6,355 bases of DNA from positions 1 to 6,355 of the forward strand of contig DATBWU010000099.1 of NCBI GenBank assembly GCA_036514635.1, given 5' to 3'. Origin of the DNA: DASSFZ01 sp036514635 (GTDB lineage: Bacteria > Chloroflexota > Anaerolineae > Fen-1058). Below the pieces are notes generated by a model that saw nothing but the letters and a program-made list of their open reading frames with translations, did no database searches and was not told where the DNA came from. The number at the start of each line of letters is the position of its first letter. The stretch's first letter is position 1. Both the position numbers and the translations under genes were made by a program. Positions 1 to 5,691 of the stretch are shown in pieces.

Positions 1-955
1 GGCCCGGCGCGATCGCGCCGCGATCGTGCAGGCGGAAGTATTCGGCGGGATTGAGCGTGCCGATGCGGATGGCCGTGATCGGATCGAGGCCGAGCGCGAT
101 CGCGCGGCGGATCAGATAATCGATGTGGCCTTGATCGAGCAGGTCGGCAGGCTGGCGGTCGTCGGTGCACCAGCAGATGCGGCGCACGTTCGCAGGCGTG
201 ATCAAGGGCAGCAGTGTCTCCAGGTTGCGCGCGTTCGTCGCCTCGCGGATGAAGACGACCATGCCCAGCCGTAGTTTCTCTCGCGCCTCTTCGACGGTGG
301 TGCTCTCGTGGTCAGAGCCGATGCCTGCTGCGACGTAGGCATTCAGCGTGTGCCCTCTCAGGCCGGGCGCGTGCCCATCGCGCACACTCTTCTCGAACGC
401 ACGCAGCTTGTCGAGCACGTCTTCCGCGCCGTGCACCACGCCGGGGAAGTTCATCATCTCGGCCAGACCCAGCACCCACGGATCGTTCTGGTACGGCGCG
501 ATGTCGTACCAGTGCAGCACCGCGCCCGCCGTCTCCATGCCCGTCGCCGGCACGCACGATGGCATCATCACAAAGATACTGAGCGGGTTGTACTTGGCCG
601 TGTCGAACATGTAGCGGATACCGTCGAGGCCGAGCACGTTGCCGATCTCGTGTGGGTCGATGACCACCGTCGTCGTCCCGCGTGGCACGACCGCCCGCGC
701 GAACTGCGGCGGCGGCACCATGCTCGATTCGATGTGGACGTGCGCGTCGATGAAACCGGGCGCGAGGAATTTGCCCGACACATCAATCGTCTCTTGGGCA
801 GCGTACGTTCCCAGGCCAACAATGTGGCCGTCGGCGATGGCGACGTCGGCCTCGTACACTTCGCCGCTGAAGACATTCACGACCTTGCCACCCTTGAGCA
901 CCAGGTCGGCAGGCGCGTCGCCGCGCGCAATTTGGATGAAGCGGGAGAGTTCCAT
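1..955 (-). CDS. ade: Adenine deaminase (amidohydrolase), 3' end beyond the window
   Basis: Read on the minus strand from the ATG at 955-953, this frame stays open for 318 codons to the window edge; full-length family members are about 550-600 aa, so the C-terminal part is missing. Adenine deaminase converts adenine to hypoxanthine and ammonia in cytoplasmic purine salvage. Visible signatures: an N-terminal beta-rich segment DLVLKGGKVVNVFSGE (17-32), the amidohydrolase metal motif PGFIDAHVHIESS (66-78, H72 and H74), DPHEIGNVLG (100-109), MPSCVPA (131-137), GLAEMMNFPGV (163-173), HAPGL (195-199), GSDHE (213-217) and CTDDR (263-267), which probably carries the late catalytic or metal Asp. These together are typical of the adenine deaminase group rather than dihydroorotase or imidazolonepropionase. 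The gene is transcribed away from the TPR gene, shares its control region, and shows no Shine-Dalgarno sequence. No broken codons are seen. Confidence 0.93.
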   Translation of the reverse strand, partial: MELSRFIQIARGDAPADLVLKGGKVVNVFSGEVYEADVAIADGHIVGLGTYAAQETIDVSGKFLAPGFIDAHVHIESSMVPPPQFARAVVPRGTTTVVIDPHEIGNVLGLDGIRYMFDTAKYNPLSIFVMMPSCVPATGMETAGAVLHWYDIAPYQNDPWVLGLAEMMNFPGVVHGAEDVLDKLRAFEKSVRDGHAPGLRGHTLNAYVAAGIGSDHESTTVEEAREKLRLGMVVFIREATNARNLETLLPLITPANVRRICWCTDDRQPADLLDQGHIDYLIRRAIALGLDPITAIRIGTLNPAEYFRLHDRGAIAPG

Positions 956-971
956 AGTGTGATTATAGCAT
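955..971 (-). promoter_or_regulatory. Extended -10 promoter giving a leaderless ade transcript
   Basis: On the minus strand a perfect TATAAT (967-962) is preceded by TGC (970-968), making a TGnTATAAT extended -10 element. Only six bases (961-956) separate it from the ATG at 955, so the expected transcription start falls on or next to the A of the start codon. No -35 match is found at 16-18 bp spacing (the hexamer at 17 bp reads GGGATG), as is common for extended -10 promoters. No ribosome-binding sequence exists upstream, which agrees with leaderless translation. Confidence 0.7.
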
Positions 972-1000
972 CTCTGTCGCCCGGCATCCCCCTCTAAGGC

Positions 1001-1033
1001 CCATCCACTCAGATGACAAGTCATCCCGGATGG
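1001..1033. promoter_or_regulatory. Nested inverted repeat between divergent genes, possible operator
   Basis: The inner palindrome GATGAC-AA-GTCATC (1012-1025) is perfect. It is flanked by CCATCC (1001-1006) and GGATGG (1028-1033), a second perfect inverted pair. The inner palindrome covers the -35 box of the rightward promoter. Neither divergent transcript should include this stretch (predicted starts about 955 and 1048), so it is more likely a protein-binding site in DNA than an RNA hairpin. The two pairs have slightly different centres (1017 and 1018.5). The binding protein cannot be named. Confidence 0.45.
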
Positions 1034-1041
1034 CTTATAAT
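1013..1041 (+). promoter_or_regulatory. Sigma-70-type promoter of the TPR/phosphoesterase operon
   Basis: The -35 hexamer ATGACA (1013-1018, five of six to consensus) is followed by a 17-bp spacer and a perfect TATAAT -10 box (1036-1041). The predicted start is near 1048, giving a leader of about 35 nt before the ATG at 1083. The -35 box lies inside the inverted repeat at 1012-1025, so a protein bound there would block polymerase. Confidence 0.75.
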
Positions 1042-1068
1042 CATAGCGCCGCCGATTCAGACCCCAAT

Positions 1069-1085
1069 AGAAAGGGTTGTCTATG
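1069..1085 (+). promoter_or_regulatory. Shine-Dalgarno that decides the start of the TPR gene
   Basis: AGAAAGGG (1069-1076) matches the anti-Shine-Dalgarno complement well. A TTG at 1077 touches it directly with no spacing, while the ATG at 1083-1085 lies six bases downstream. The ATG is therefore the better start, shortening the longest reading frame by two codons. Confidence 0.75.
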
Positions 1086-3095
1086 CCGCGCATTCCATCG
1101 TCGCGCTCGATCGCCAGGCTGCCTCAAACGTCCGAGACCTGGCTCATCGCCATCGCTCAACTCCGCACCTGGATCACACAGCCGGATGAAACCCCATACC
1201 GCCCATACGCCATCTTTATCTTAAACATGGACGACGGCGCGATCTTGAACGCGGACCTGGTCGAGTCTGCACCCACGCCAGAGCGGGTGCGTGATGCGCT
1301 GTTCAGAGCCATATCTAAACCGGCTCGCGAAGCCGGCCCACCGCGCCGGCCCGAAACCCTCATCGTCCCGCCCGCCCTGGCCCTGGGACTGGTCCAGTCG
1401 CTGGCCGAGACCAACCTGGAGATGGCGATCATCGAACGGGAACCACCCGACGAGTTCTGGAACATCGTCCACGATCTCGAATCGCACTTGCGCGGCGAGG
1501 GGCCGGAGCAGCCCGGCCTTCTATCGGTGACCGGCGTGACGCCAGCGGTGGTCGGGAGTGTCTTTGCCGCCGCCGCCGATTACTATCGCGCCGCGCCGTG
1601 GATATACTTGAACAACTCGCAGGTGATCGCCATACGCCACCCGGCCGAGCCGAAACATCGCTACGCCGTGGTGATGGGAAACGGCGGCGTCGAGTACGGG
1701 CTGGCGACTTACCTGCGCTGGGAGGACGTCGTCCGATCGCACATGGAGGCCGACAACCCGATGGAGGCCCTCCCCGATGTGGGCGCACATTCACTGTTCT
1801 ATGACCGAATCAGCCGGATGGCATTCGACGATGTCGAGGCAATGGAGAAATACGGCTGGGACGTAGCCGGTGAAGAAGCCTACCCGATCCCGATCGTCAT
1901 CGACAAGAAGACCGGTGCGCGCCGCCCGGAATTGATCGACATGCTGTGGTACGAGGCTGCGCTGCGAGTGATTCCCTGGCTCGTGCGCGAGTATCTCAAG
2001 CCGGATGGGCGCGGCGACTACCTGCCGGTCGAAATGTCGATCGAAATCACGACGCACACCGGCCCGCTCAGGGTCGACGTGAAGTACCCCGCCGGCGAAT
2101 TGCCTTTGGCCCAACGTCCGGTTCAAGACATTGACTGGTCCGATGAGGAGGACGAGGAGGAAGAGGCTCCCTTCTTCGATCGCCGGGCGATGGAAGGCAT
2201 GATGGCGCAGATCGCAGGGCAAATGGGTGGCGAAACCGGATCGCCTGATCCCGAACTCGACCGGGCACAAGAATTGATGTACAAGGCGTGGGAAGAATCC
2301 AATCCGGCCAAGCGCATCGCGCTGGCACACAAGGCCCTGTCAATCTCGGCCAACTGCGCCGATGCTTACGTGCTGTTGGCCGAGGAGGAAGCCGGCTCGG
2401 TGGGCCGCGCCCTGGAATTGTACCAGCAGGCCGTGGCCGCCGGAGAGCGCGCGCTCGGCCCGGAATACTTTCGCCGCTTTGCCGGTGAGTTCTGGGGCCT
2501 GCTGGAAACGCGCCCGTACATGCGCGCGCGCCACGGGCTGGCCGATACCCTGTGGCGGTTGAACCGCCGAGAAGAAGCGATCGAGCACTACCGCGAACTG
2601 CTGGGCCTGAACCCGAATGACAATCAGGGTATCCGTTACGTGCTGCTCGACCTGCTGCTGCACCTTGAGCGTGACGAGGAAGCGGCGCAGCTGCTCCGCA
2701 AGTATCGCGACGATTGGTCATCCGTGTGGACCTACACGCGCGCACTGCTGGAGTTCCGCCGTGGGGGCGCGTCGGCCAAAGCGCGCAAAGCGCTGAACGA
2801 GGCGCTCGAACAGAATCCACACGTGCCGGCGTACCTGACCGGCAAGAAGCGTATCCCCAATCGCCTGCCCGCTTACATCGGCCTGGGCGACGAGAACGAA
2901 GCGATCGCGTATGCCGCCGACTTCCTGAACCACTGGCGGCGCACGCCGGGCGCGGTCGAGTGGCTGAGCGAGCAGGCGAAGGCGCGGCCGGCCCCGGCCC
3001 GGCCAGGCAGGCTCGCATCGCCCAAGCGCGCCTCGCCGAAGGCTAAGCGCAAGGCGGCCGGTCGAGGTAAACGGAAACCCAGCGCGCGGCGATAG
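1083..3095 (+). CDS. TPR-repeat protein with DUF6930-like N-terminal half and basic tail
   Basis: The product is 670 aa, with no signal peptide or membrane segment, so probably cytoplasmic. Residues about 40-140 (YAIFILNMDDGAIL, then RPETLIVPPALALGLVQSL and an EREPPDEFW stretch) resemble the DUF6930 domain. Residues about 153-215 (AAADYYRAAPWIYLNN, then YAVVMGNGGVEYGLATY) resemble the companion domain often found with it (DUF7309-like). These assignments are from memory of the families. Residues 353-361 form a nearly pure Asp/Glu run. Residues about 390-620 are TPR-like helical repeats, including ETRPYMRARHGLADTLWRLN (475-494) and LGLNPNDNQGIRYVLLDLLL (507-526), which also recalls ST7-type TPR regions. 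Residues 634-670 are a Lys/Arg/Pro/Ala tail with two ASPK copies and about 15 basic residues. The biochemical role is unknown; TPRs suggest protein binding and the tail suggests nucleic-acid or acidic-partner binding. The phosphoesterase gene follows after 5 bp. Confidence 0.85.
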   Translation: MPRIPSSRSIARLPQTSETWLIAIAQLRTWITQPDETPYRPYAIFILNMDDGAILNADLVESAPTPERVRDALFRAISKPAREAGPPRRPETLIVPPALALGLVQSLAETNLEMAIIEREPPDEFWNIVHDLESHLRGEGPEQPGLLSVTGVTPAVVGSVFAAAADYYRAAPWIYLNNSQVIAIRHPAEPKHRYAVVMGNGGVEYGLATYLRWEDVVRSHMEADNPMEALPDVGAHSLFYDRISRMAFDDVEAMEKYGWDVAGEEAYPIPIVIDKKTGARRPELIDMLWYEAALRVIPWLVREYLKPDGRGDYLPVEMSIEITTHTGPLRVDVKYPAGELPLAQRPVQDIDWSDEEDEEEEAPFFDRRAMEGMMAQIAGQMGGETGSPDPELDRAQELMYKAWEESNPAKRIALAHKALSISANCADAYVLLAEEEAGSVGRALELYQQAVAAGERALGPEYFRRFAGEFWGLLETRPYMRARHGLADTLWRLNRREEAIEHYRELLGLNPNDNQGIRYVLLDLLLHLERDEEAAQLLRKYRDDWSSVWTYTRALLEFRRGGASAKARKALNEALEQNPHVPAYLTGKKRIPNRLPAYIGLGDENEAIAYAADFLNHWRRTPGAVEWLSEQAKARPAPARPGRLASPKRASPKAKRKAAGRGKRKPSARR

Positions 3096-3100
3096 CGAAC

Positions 3101-3616
3101 ATGAACATCGCCATTCTCTCCGATACACACACCGACCGGGACAGGCTGATCGAAGCGCTGAAGATTCTGGAGAAGGAATCGATCCGCGTGGTGATGTTTT
3201 GCGGCGACGTGACCGATGCCGCGCTGATCCCGCTGCTCAGCGGGTTAGAAGTGCACCTGGTGGAAGGCAACGTCGATCCCGATCCCGGTGACCTGCGCCG
3301 CGCCGTCGAGCGGTTGGGCAACGGCAGCACGTTCGGGCTGGAGTACGCGGCCACGATCGACGGCAAGTCCATCGCCATGCTGCACGGCCATCTCACCGAC
3401 CGGCTGATCGAGACCATTCACAGCGGTTTATACGACTACGTCTTTCACGGCCACACGCATCGCCGCCGCGACGAGCGCATCGGCAAGACGCGCGTGATCA
3501 ACCCCGGCGCGCTGGGCGGTGTGCGCCACGAATCGCGCTCGTTCGCCATCCTCGATCTGGCTACTGATCGATTGCGTGTCATTAAGTTGGAGCAGGGAGA
3601 CATAGGGCGCGGATGA
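3101..3616 (+). CDS. YfcE/MJ0936-type metallophosphoesterase, intact active site
   Basis: The 171-aa product has the length and motif order of the small calcineurin-like phosphodiesterases (YfcE/MJ0936 group), two-metal enzymes that hydrolyse phosphodiester bonds in small substrates. All expected ligands are present: D8 and H10 (SDTH), D36 (CGDVTD), N57 (EGNVDPDP), H95 (LHGH), H118 and H120 (HGHTH), plus the family motif INPGAL (133-138) and a C-terminal strand ILDLATDRLRV. The natural substrate is not predictable; family members are known mainly by activity on artificial phosphodiesters. The ATG lies 5 bp after the TPR stop without a good Shine-Dalgarno, suggesting translational coupling in one operon. 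The gene ends 4 bp before the stop of the convergent methylase gene, with no room for a terminator. A paralogue with a ruined active site lies beyond the cassette (5701-6198). Confidence 0.92.
   Translation: MNIAILSDTHTDRDRLIEALKILEKESIRVVMFCGDVTDAALIPLLSGLEVHLVEGNVDPDPGDLRRAVERLGNGSTFGLEYAATIDGKSIAMLHGHLTDRLIETIHSGLYDYVFHGHTHRRRDERIGKTRVINPGALGGVRHESRSFAILDLATDRLRVIKLEQGDIGRG
3446..3520 (+). repeat. Segment shared with the second phosphoesterase gene (copy 1)
   Basis: These 75 bases, coding for the GHTH-to-INPGAL region, align without gaps to 6046-6120 (offset exactly 2600). I count 11 differences, about 85% identity. The upstream parts of the two genes are far more diverged in sequence. 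This marks the genes as paralogues of one duplication, perhaps with later gene conversion at the 3' part. Confidence 0.85.
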
Positions 3617-3617
3617 A
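3606..3617 (+). repeat. Left cassette-border repeat GGCGCG-G-ATGAA
   Basis: The end of the first phosphoesterase gene reads GGCGCGGATGAA, containing its stop codon TGA (3614-3616). The start of the second one reads GGCGCGAATATGAA (5692-5705). These short, imperfect direct repeats bracket the restriction-modification block. They may be a target duplication or a remnant of the original gene junction, or they may be chance; the match is only 11-12 bases. Confidence 0.35.
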
Positions 3618-3620
3618 GGG

Positions 3621-4553
3621 CTATGGATTCCGCTTATAGACTAACCTGCGTTCTTTGACGGGGTGTTCCAAATCCAGCGCAAGTTGATAAGGTCTGATTT
3701 GCCCATGAGGGAGATGCTTGGGCGGGGCGAAGTTAGTGACAAGGACTTCCTTATTCGGCACACGTGAGTTGTCATTCTTCTTCACGCTCATGCCTGATGA
3801 CGATTGTACAGAGATGATGAAGTGCTTCCCAAACATCTCGCGTATTTCAGGGATGTCGTAAGAAGACAGAATCCACTTGCATTGCGTATGCTTAAGCCGT
3901 TCTGCTAATTCGCGGTGTGCTGCCCACTCACGCATGTTATGCGCATAGTTGGCTCCATTGTCGGGATATGGCGGGTCGAGATACATCGCTGTGCCAGATC
4001 GATCATACCGATCAAGGCATTCTTGCCAATTCAGGTTCTCAATGATCACTGTACGCAGACGCTCGTGAACCGGCTGAAGACGCTCGCGCAGCGTTTTCAA
4101 GGCCCCAATCAGTCGGTTACCGTGCCCGCCATCGGTGATGCTGGTTTGGAAGCGAGGGTAGTTGAGTTCACCGCCCCACCCAGCCATAATCAGGTAGTAG
4201 AAACGATGGGCACGCTGCACATCGGTGAGTTGCGATGAATCTAGATTCGCAAGACGGTTGAATTCCGCACGTGAGGCCAGTTCCCACTCGAAAGAAGCGA
4301 TTAGCTCTTCCGGCTTTTCTTTGACTACCCGGAAAAAAGCGATCAATTCTTGATCGATGTCGTTCAGGATTTCAACATCGCTGGGCGGCTTTCCGAACAG
4401 GACCCAGGCAGCCCCGGCGAATGGCTCGACATAGCAAGTGTGCGGAGGCAACAAGTCAATAATCGGCTTGCGAAGGCGCGATTTGCCGCCGACCCACTTG
4501 AAAGGGCTGTTCAGCATCTTGTAGGCGGTATCTTTTTTGCTCGTGGTCGCCAT
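3621..4553 (-). CDS. D12-class (Dam-like) adenine-N6 DNA methyltransferase
   Basis: The 310-aa product shows the alpha-class amino-methyltransferase order: motif X SPFKWVGGKSRLRKPI (16-31), motif I YVEPFAGAAWVLF (41-53) for S-adenosylmethionine binding, a central target-recognition region, and catalytic motif IV MYLDPPYPD (190-198). It ends with SYDIPEI (231-237) and NKEVLVTNF (267-275), both typical of this family. It transfers a methyl group to adenine N6 in DNA and here probably protects host sites from the endonuclease encoded divergently. Many relatives (Dam, DpnM, MboI M) methylate GATC, but others such as M.EcoRV do not, so the target is open. It is slightly longer than Dam (about 278 aa), with a basic C-terminal extension. 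The ATG at 4553-4551 has GGGA seven bases upstream; M13 is a possible later start just before motif X. The 3' end converges on the first phosphoesterase gene. Confidence 0.93.
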   Translation of the reverse strand: MATTSKKDTAYKMLNSPFKWVGGKSRLRKPIIDLLPPHTCYVEPFAGAAWVLFGKPPSDVEILNDIDQELIAFFRVVKEKPEELIASFEWELASRAEFNRLANLDSSQLTDVQRAHRFYYLIMAGWGGELNYPRFQTSITDGGHGNRLIGALKTLRERLQPVHERLRTVIIENLNWQECLDRYDRSGTAMYLDPPYPDNGANYAHNMREWAAHRELAERLKHTQCKWILSSYDIPEIREMFGKHFIISVQSSSGMSVKKNDNSRVPNKEVLVTNFAPPKHLPHGQIRPYQLALDLEHPVKERRLVYKRNP

Positions 4554-4582
4554 GTGAGTTTCCCAAGTATCAGTCGGCTAGG

Positions 4583-4620
4583 TGCCATAACCCTGTCTCT
4601 ACTAGAGACATTATAACACA
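4583..4620 (+). promoter_or_regulatory. Weak promoter of the controller/endonuclease operon, tentative
   Basis: No good rightward promoter is present. Candidate -10 boxes are CATTAT (4609-4614), which would start RNA at about the ATG (4620), and TATAAC (4612-4617), which would start it slightly inside the gene. Upstream -35 matches are poor (GTGCCA at 4583-4588 with long spacing; AACCCT at 4589-4594 with 17 bp). A weak promoter needing help from its own HTH product would fit the known behaviour of controller proteins, but this is inference. Confidence 0.35.
4594..4610. promoter_or_regulatory. 17-bp perfect palindrome, putative controller-protein operator (C-box)
   Basis: TGTCTCTA-C-TAGAGACA is a perfect 8-1-8 inverted repeat centred on 4602 in the 66-bp gap between the divergent methylase and HTH genes. 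It covers the predicted start of the leftward methylase transcript (about 4603) and touches that promoter's -10 box at 4610. It also lies between the possible -35 and -10 of the rightward promoter. Size, symmetry and position suit a homodimeric XRE controller. The sequence is not one of the C-box consensus sequences I can recall exactly. Confidence 0.75.
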
Positions 4621-4638
4621 TGACCCGAAAGCTGTCAA
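4610..4638 (-). promoter_or_regulatory. Perfect-consensus sigma-70 promoter of the methyltransferase gene
   Basis: On the minus strand TTGACA (4638-4633), a 17-bp spacer (4632-4616) and TATAAT (4615-4610) match the ideal promoter. The predicted start near 4603 gives a leader of about 50 nt to the ATG at 4553. The -35 box and part of the spacer lie inside the first codons of the HTH gene (start 4620), so coding sequence and promoter share bases. The start site is covered by the palindrome at 4594-4610, which would allow tight repression. Confidence 0.85.
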
Positions 4639-4892
4639 CTCCACGATCACAAGAACAGAACATACAGCGCTTCGGTGAGAAACTACGCAAGCTGCGAACC
4701 AGGCGAGGTTTGACATTGAAAGAACTGGCTGCTGCATTGGGGTACATTGCACATGGGCACATAAGCGAATTGGAGGCTGGAAAGAAAATGCCTACAGTGG
4801 AGTTCGTACTCAAGGTGGCGAACCTGTTCGGCGTTACCACAGACCAGTTATTGAAGGATAAGTTGGACCTGGACGATGGATCAAAAGGTTAA
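4620..4892 (+). CDS. XRE-family HTH controller (C) protein of the restriction-modification system
   Basis: The 90-aa product is the usual size of restriction-modification controller proteins. It has one helix-turn-helix domain of the lambda Cro/C1 type: FGEKLRKLRTRRGLTLKELA (18-37), then GYIAHGHISELEAGKK (41-56) with the recognition helix around 45-52, and PTVEFVLKVANLFGVTTDQLL (58-78). Such proteins bind DNA as dimers; the palindrome at 4594-4610 just upstream is the likely site, repressing the methylase and tuning its own operon. The ATG at 4620 is the first possible start, as an in-frame TAA lies at 4614-4616. No Shine-Dalgarno is placed usefully, which agrees with a leaderless or near-leaderless mRNA as known for several C genes. 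The last 17 bp overlap the start of the next gene. An ordinary phage-type repressor is the alternative, but the context favours a C protein. Confidence 0.85.
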   Translation: MTRKLSTPRSQEQNIQRFGEKLRKLRTRRGLTLKELAAALGYIAHGHISELEAGKKMPTVEFVLKVANLFGVTTDQLLKDKLDLDDGSKG

Positions 4893-5691
4893 GCATCCGA
4901 CACCGCGCGAAGTGGAAAGGCTCCGTCTTATCTTGAGTACGTACCAGGACGGCTCGGGAATGCTCGCCCTCAAAGGCGGCAGAGCGCTACCGGGCTGGCG
5001 TGATTTTGAACGCGCTGTTGCTCTTGCTCTCGGCGGCCAGGCTCAGGAGAACAAGGCCATCTTCGATGTATTGTTGCCAAGCCCGGATCGGCTTGATGTG
5101 AAGTACGGATTATCATGCAAGATGCGGCGCGAACTGGACCGAATCGAGAGGGACGGTCGCGTCACACTGGAGTTGTCAAACTCGGCGGGGAAGTTCTGGG
5201 ATCATCTCAGAACCAAAGGGATACATCAGCGAAACTACAAGAGCCGCCCACAGGATGTCGGAGATGCGCTGATCGAGTTGGTTAAGCAATGGCACAACGA
5301 GGTCAGTCTTGCTCAGGGTGGCAACGTCGATCTAACTCACAGCTCATATCTGACACTGTCATGGAACAAAGCCGGCGAGTATCAGTTGCATCAGTTTTCG
5401 CTGGAAATGCCCAGGCGAGGTGAATTGGCATGGAGTTTTCCACAAGTCGACAAGAGAGGTTACCAGTCAAGAGCCAGACACTTGGCAGGTTATGATTCCA
5501 ACGGCATCCTCTTTGAATGGTATGGCGAGTCCGGCGGTCAACTGAAGCATTACCCTTTGGCACGGGCAGCGCTTTGGTCATCAGAGCGTTTTCGTTTGGA
5601 GCCTCTCCGCGATAATCGGAACTACGGTTTACATGATAAGGTAACTTCATACTTTCCGGAGCTTTGGACCAGAGCAAATCAGGAGGGATGA
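4876..5691 (+). CDS. Putative type II restriction endonuclease of unrecognised family
   Basis: I do not recognise this 271-aa protein by family; its role is inferred from position. It starts inside the C gene (17-bp overlap, different frame), as R genes often do, and the only other partner is a DNA methyltransferase. The N-terminal third could hold a PD-(D/E)XK nuclease core: helix WRDFERAVALALGG (41-54, E45), strand AIFDVLLP (61-68, D64), then either D74-V-K76 or S80-C-K82 within DVKYGLSCKMRR (74-85). The next segment VTLELSNSAGKFWDHL (96-111) and a Trp/Tyr-rich C-terminal half (about 150-270: SYLTLSWNKAGEYQ, ILFEWYGESG, SSERFRLEPLRDNRNYGLH) could recognise DNA. There is no signal peptide or membrane segment. 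No good Shine-Dalgarno precedes the ATG, suggesting coupling to the C gene. The next gene starts after 9 bp. A nuclease of another kind or a non-nuclease effector is possible. Confidence 0.65.
   Translation: MDQKVKHPTPREVERLRLILSTYQDGSGMLALKGGRALPGWRDFERAVALALGGQAQENKAIFDVLLPSPDRLDVKYGLSCKMRRELDRIERDGRVTLELSNSAGKFWDHLRTKGIHQRNYKSRPQDVGDALIELVKQWHNEVSLAQGGNVDLTHSSYLTLSWNKAGEYQLHQFSLEMPRRGELAWSFPQVDKRGYQSRARHLAGYDSNGILFEWYGESGGQLKHYPLARAALWSSERFRLEPLRDNRNYGLHDKVTSYFPELWTRANQEG

Larger units (their letters stand above)
3621..5691. other. Probable type II restriction-modification cassette (M, C, R)
   Basis: Three genes in the order methyltransferase (leftward), HTH controller and putative endonuclease (both rightward) fill this block without spare sequence. 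The same layout with an overlapping C and R is known from PvuII-like systems. Base composition falls to about 50% G+C by eye against about 65% outside, and AT-rich codons appear. The block separates two paralogous phosphoesterase genes. I therefore infer horizontal acquisition. No transposase, integrase or tRNA target is visible. Confidence 0.75.

Noticed and set aside
5..20. 16-bp perfect palindrome around GCGATCGC, with further GCGATCGC copies at 96-103 and 2901-2908 (like the cyanobacterial HIP1 repeat)
   Set aside because: All three copies encode Ala-Ile-Ala in G+C-rich coding sequence, and three copies in 6.3 kb are too few to claim a dispersed repeat.
308..997. Long plus-strand open frame of 229 codons opposite the adenine deaminase
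   Set aside because: It is a shadow of the minus-strand gene, which has clear amidohydrolase motifs; the plus-strand product is His/Arg/Val-rich with no recognisable domain.
1319..1335. Hairpin CCGGCT-CGCGA-AGCCGG as a possible terminator or attenuator
   Set aside because: It lies inside coding sequence, has no T tract and probably reflects base composition.
2068..3018. Minus-strand open frame of 316 codons inside the TPR gene
   Set aside because: Its composition is dominated by Arg, Pro, Ala and Ser, as expected from the antisense of a G+C-rich gene; the sense strand encodes convincing TPR repeats.
4581..4592. GGT-N6-ACC as a second controller operator
   Set aside because: The arms are only 3 bp and are unrelated to the 17-bp palindrome next to it.
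3621..5691. CRISPR array, tRNA attachment site, transposase or integrase associated with the cassette
   Set aside because: No spaced repeats, tRNA-like cloverleaf, recombinase motifs or terminal inverted repeats were seen in or beside the block.
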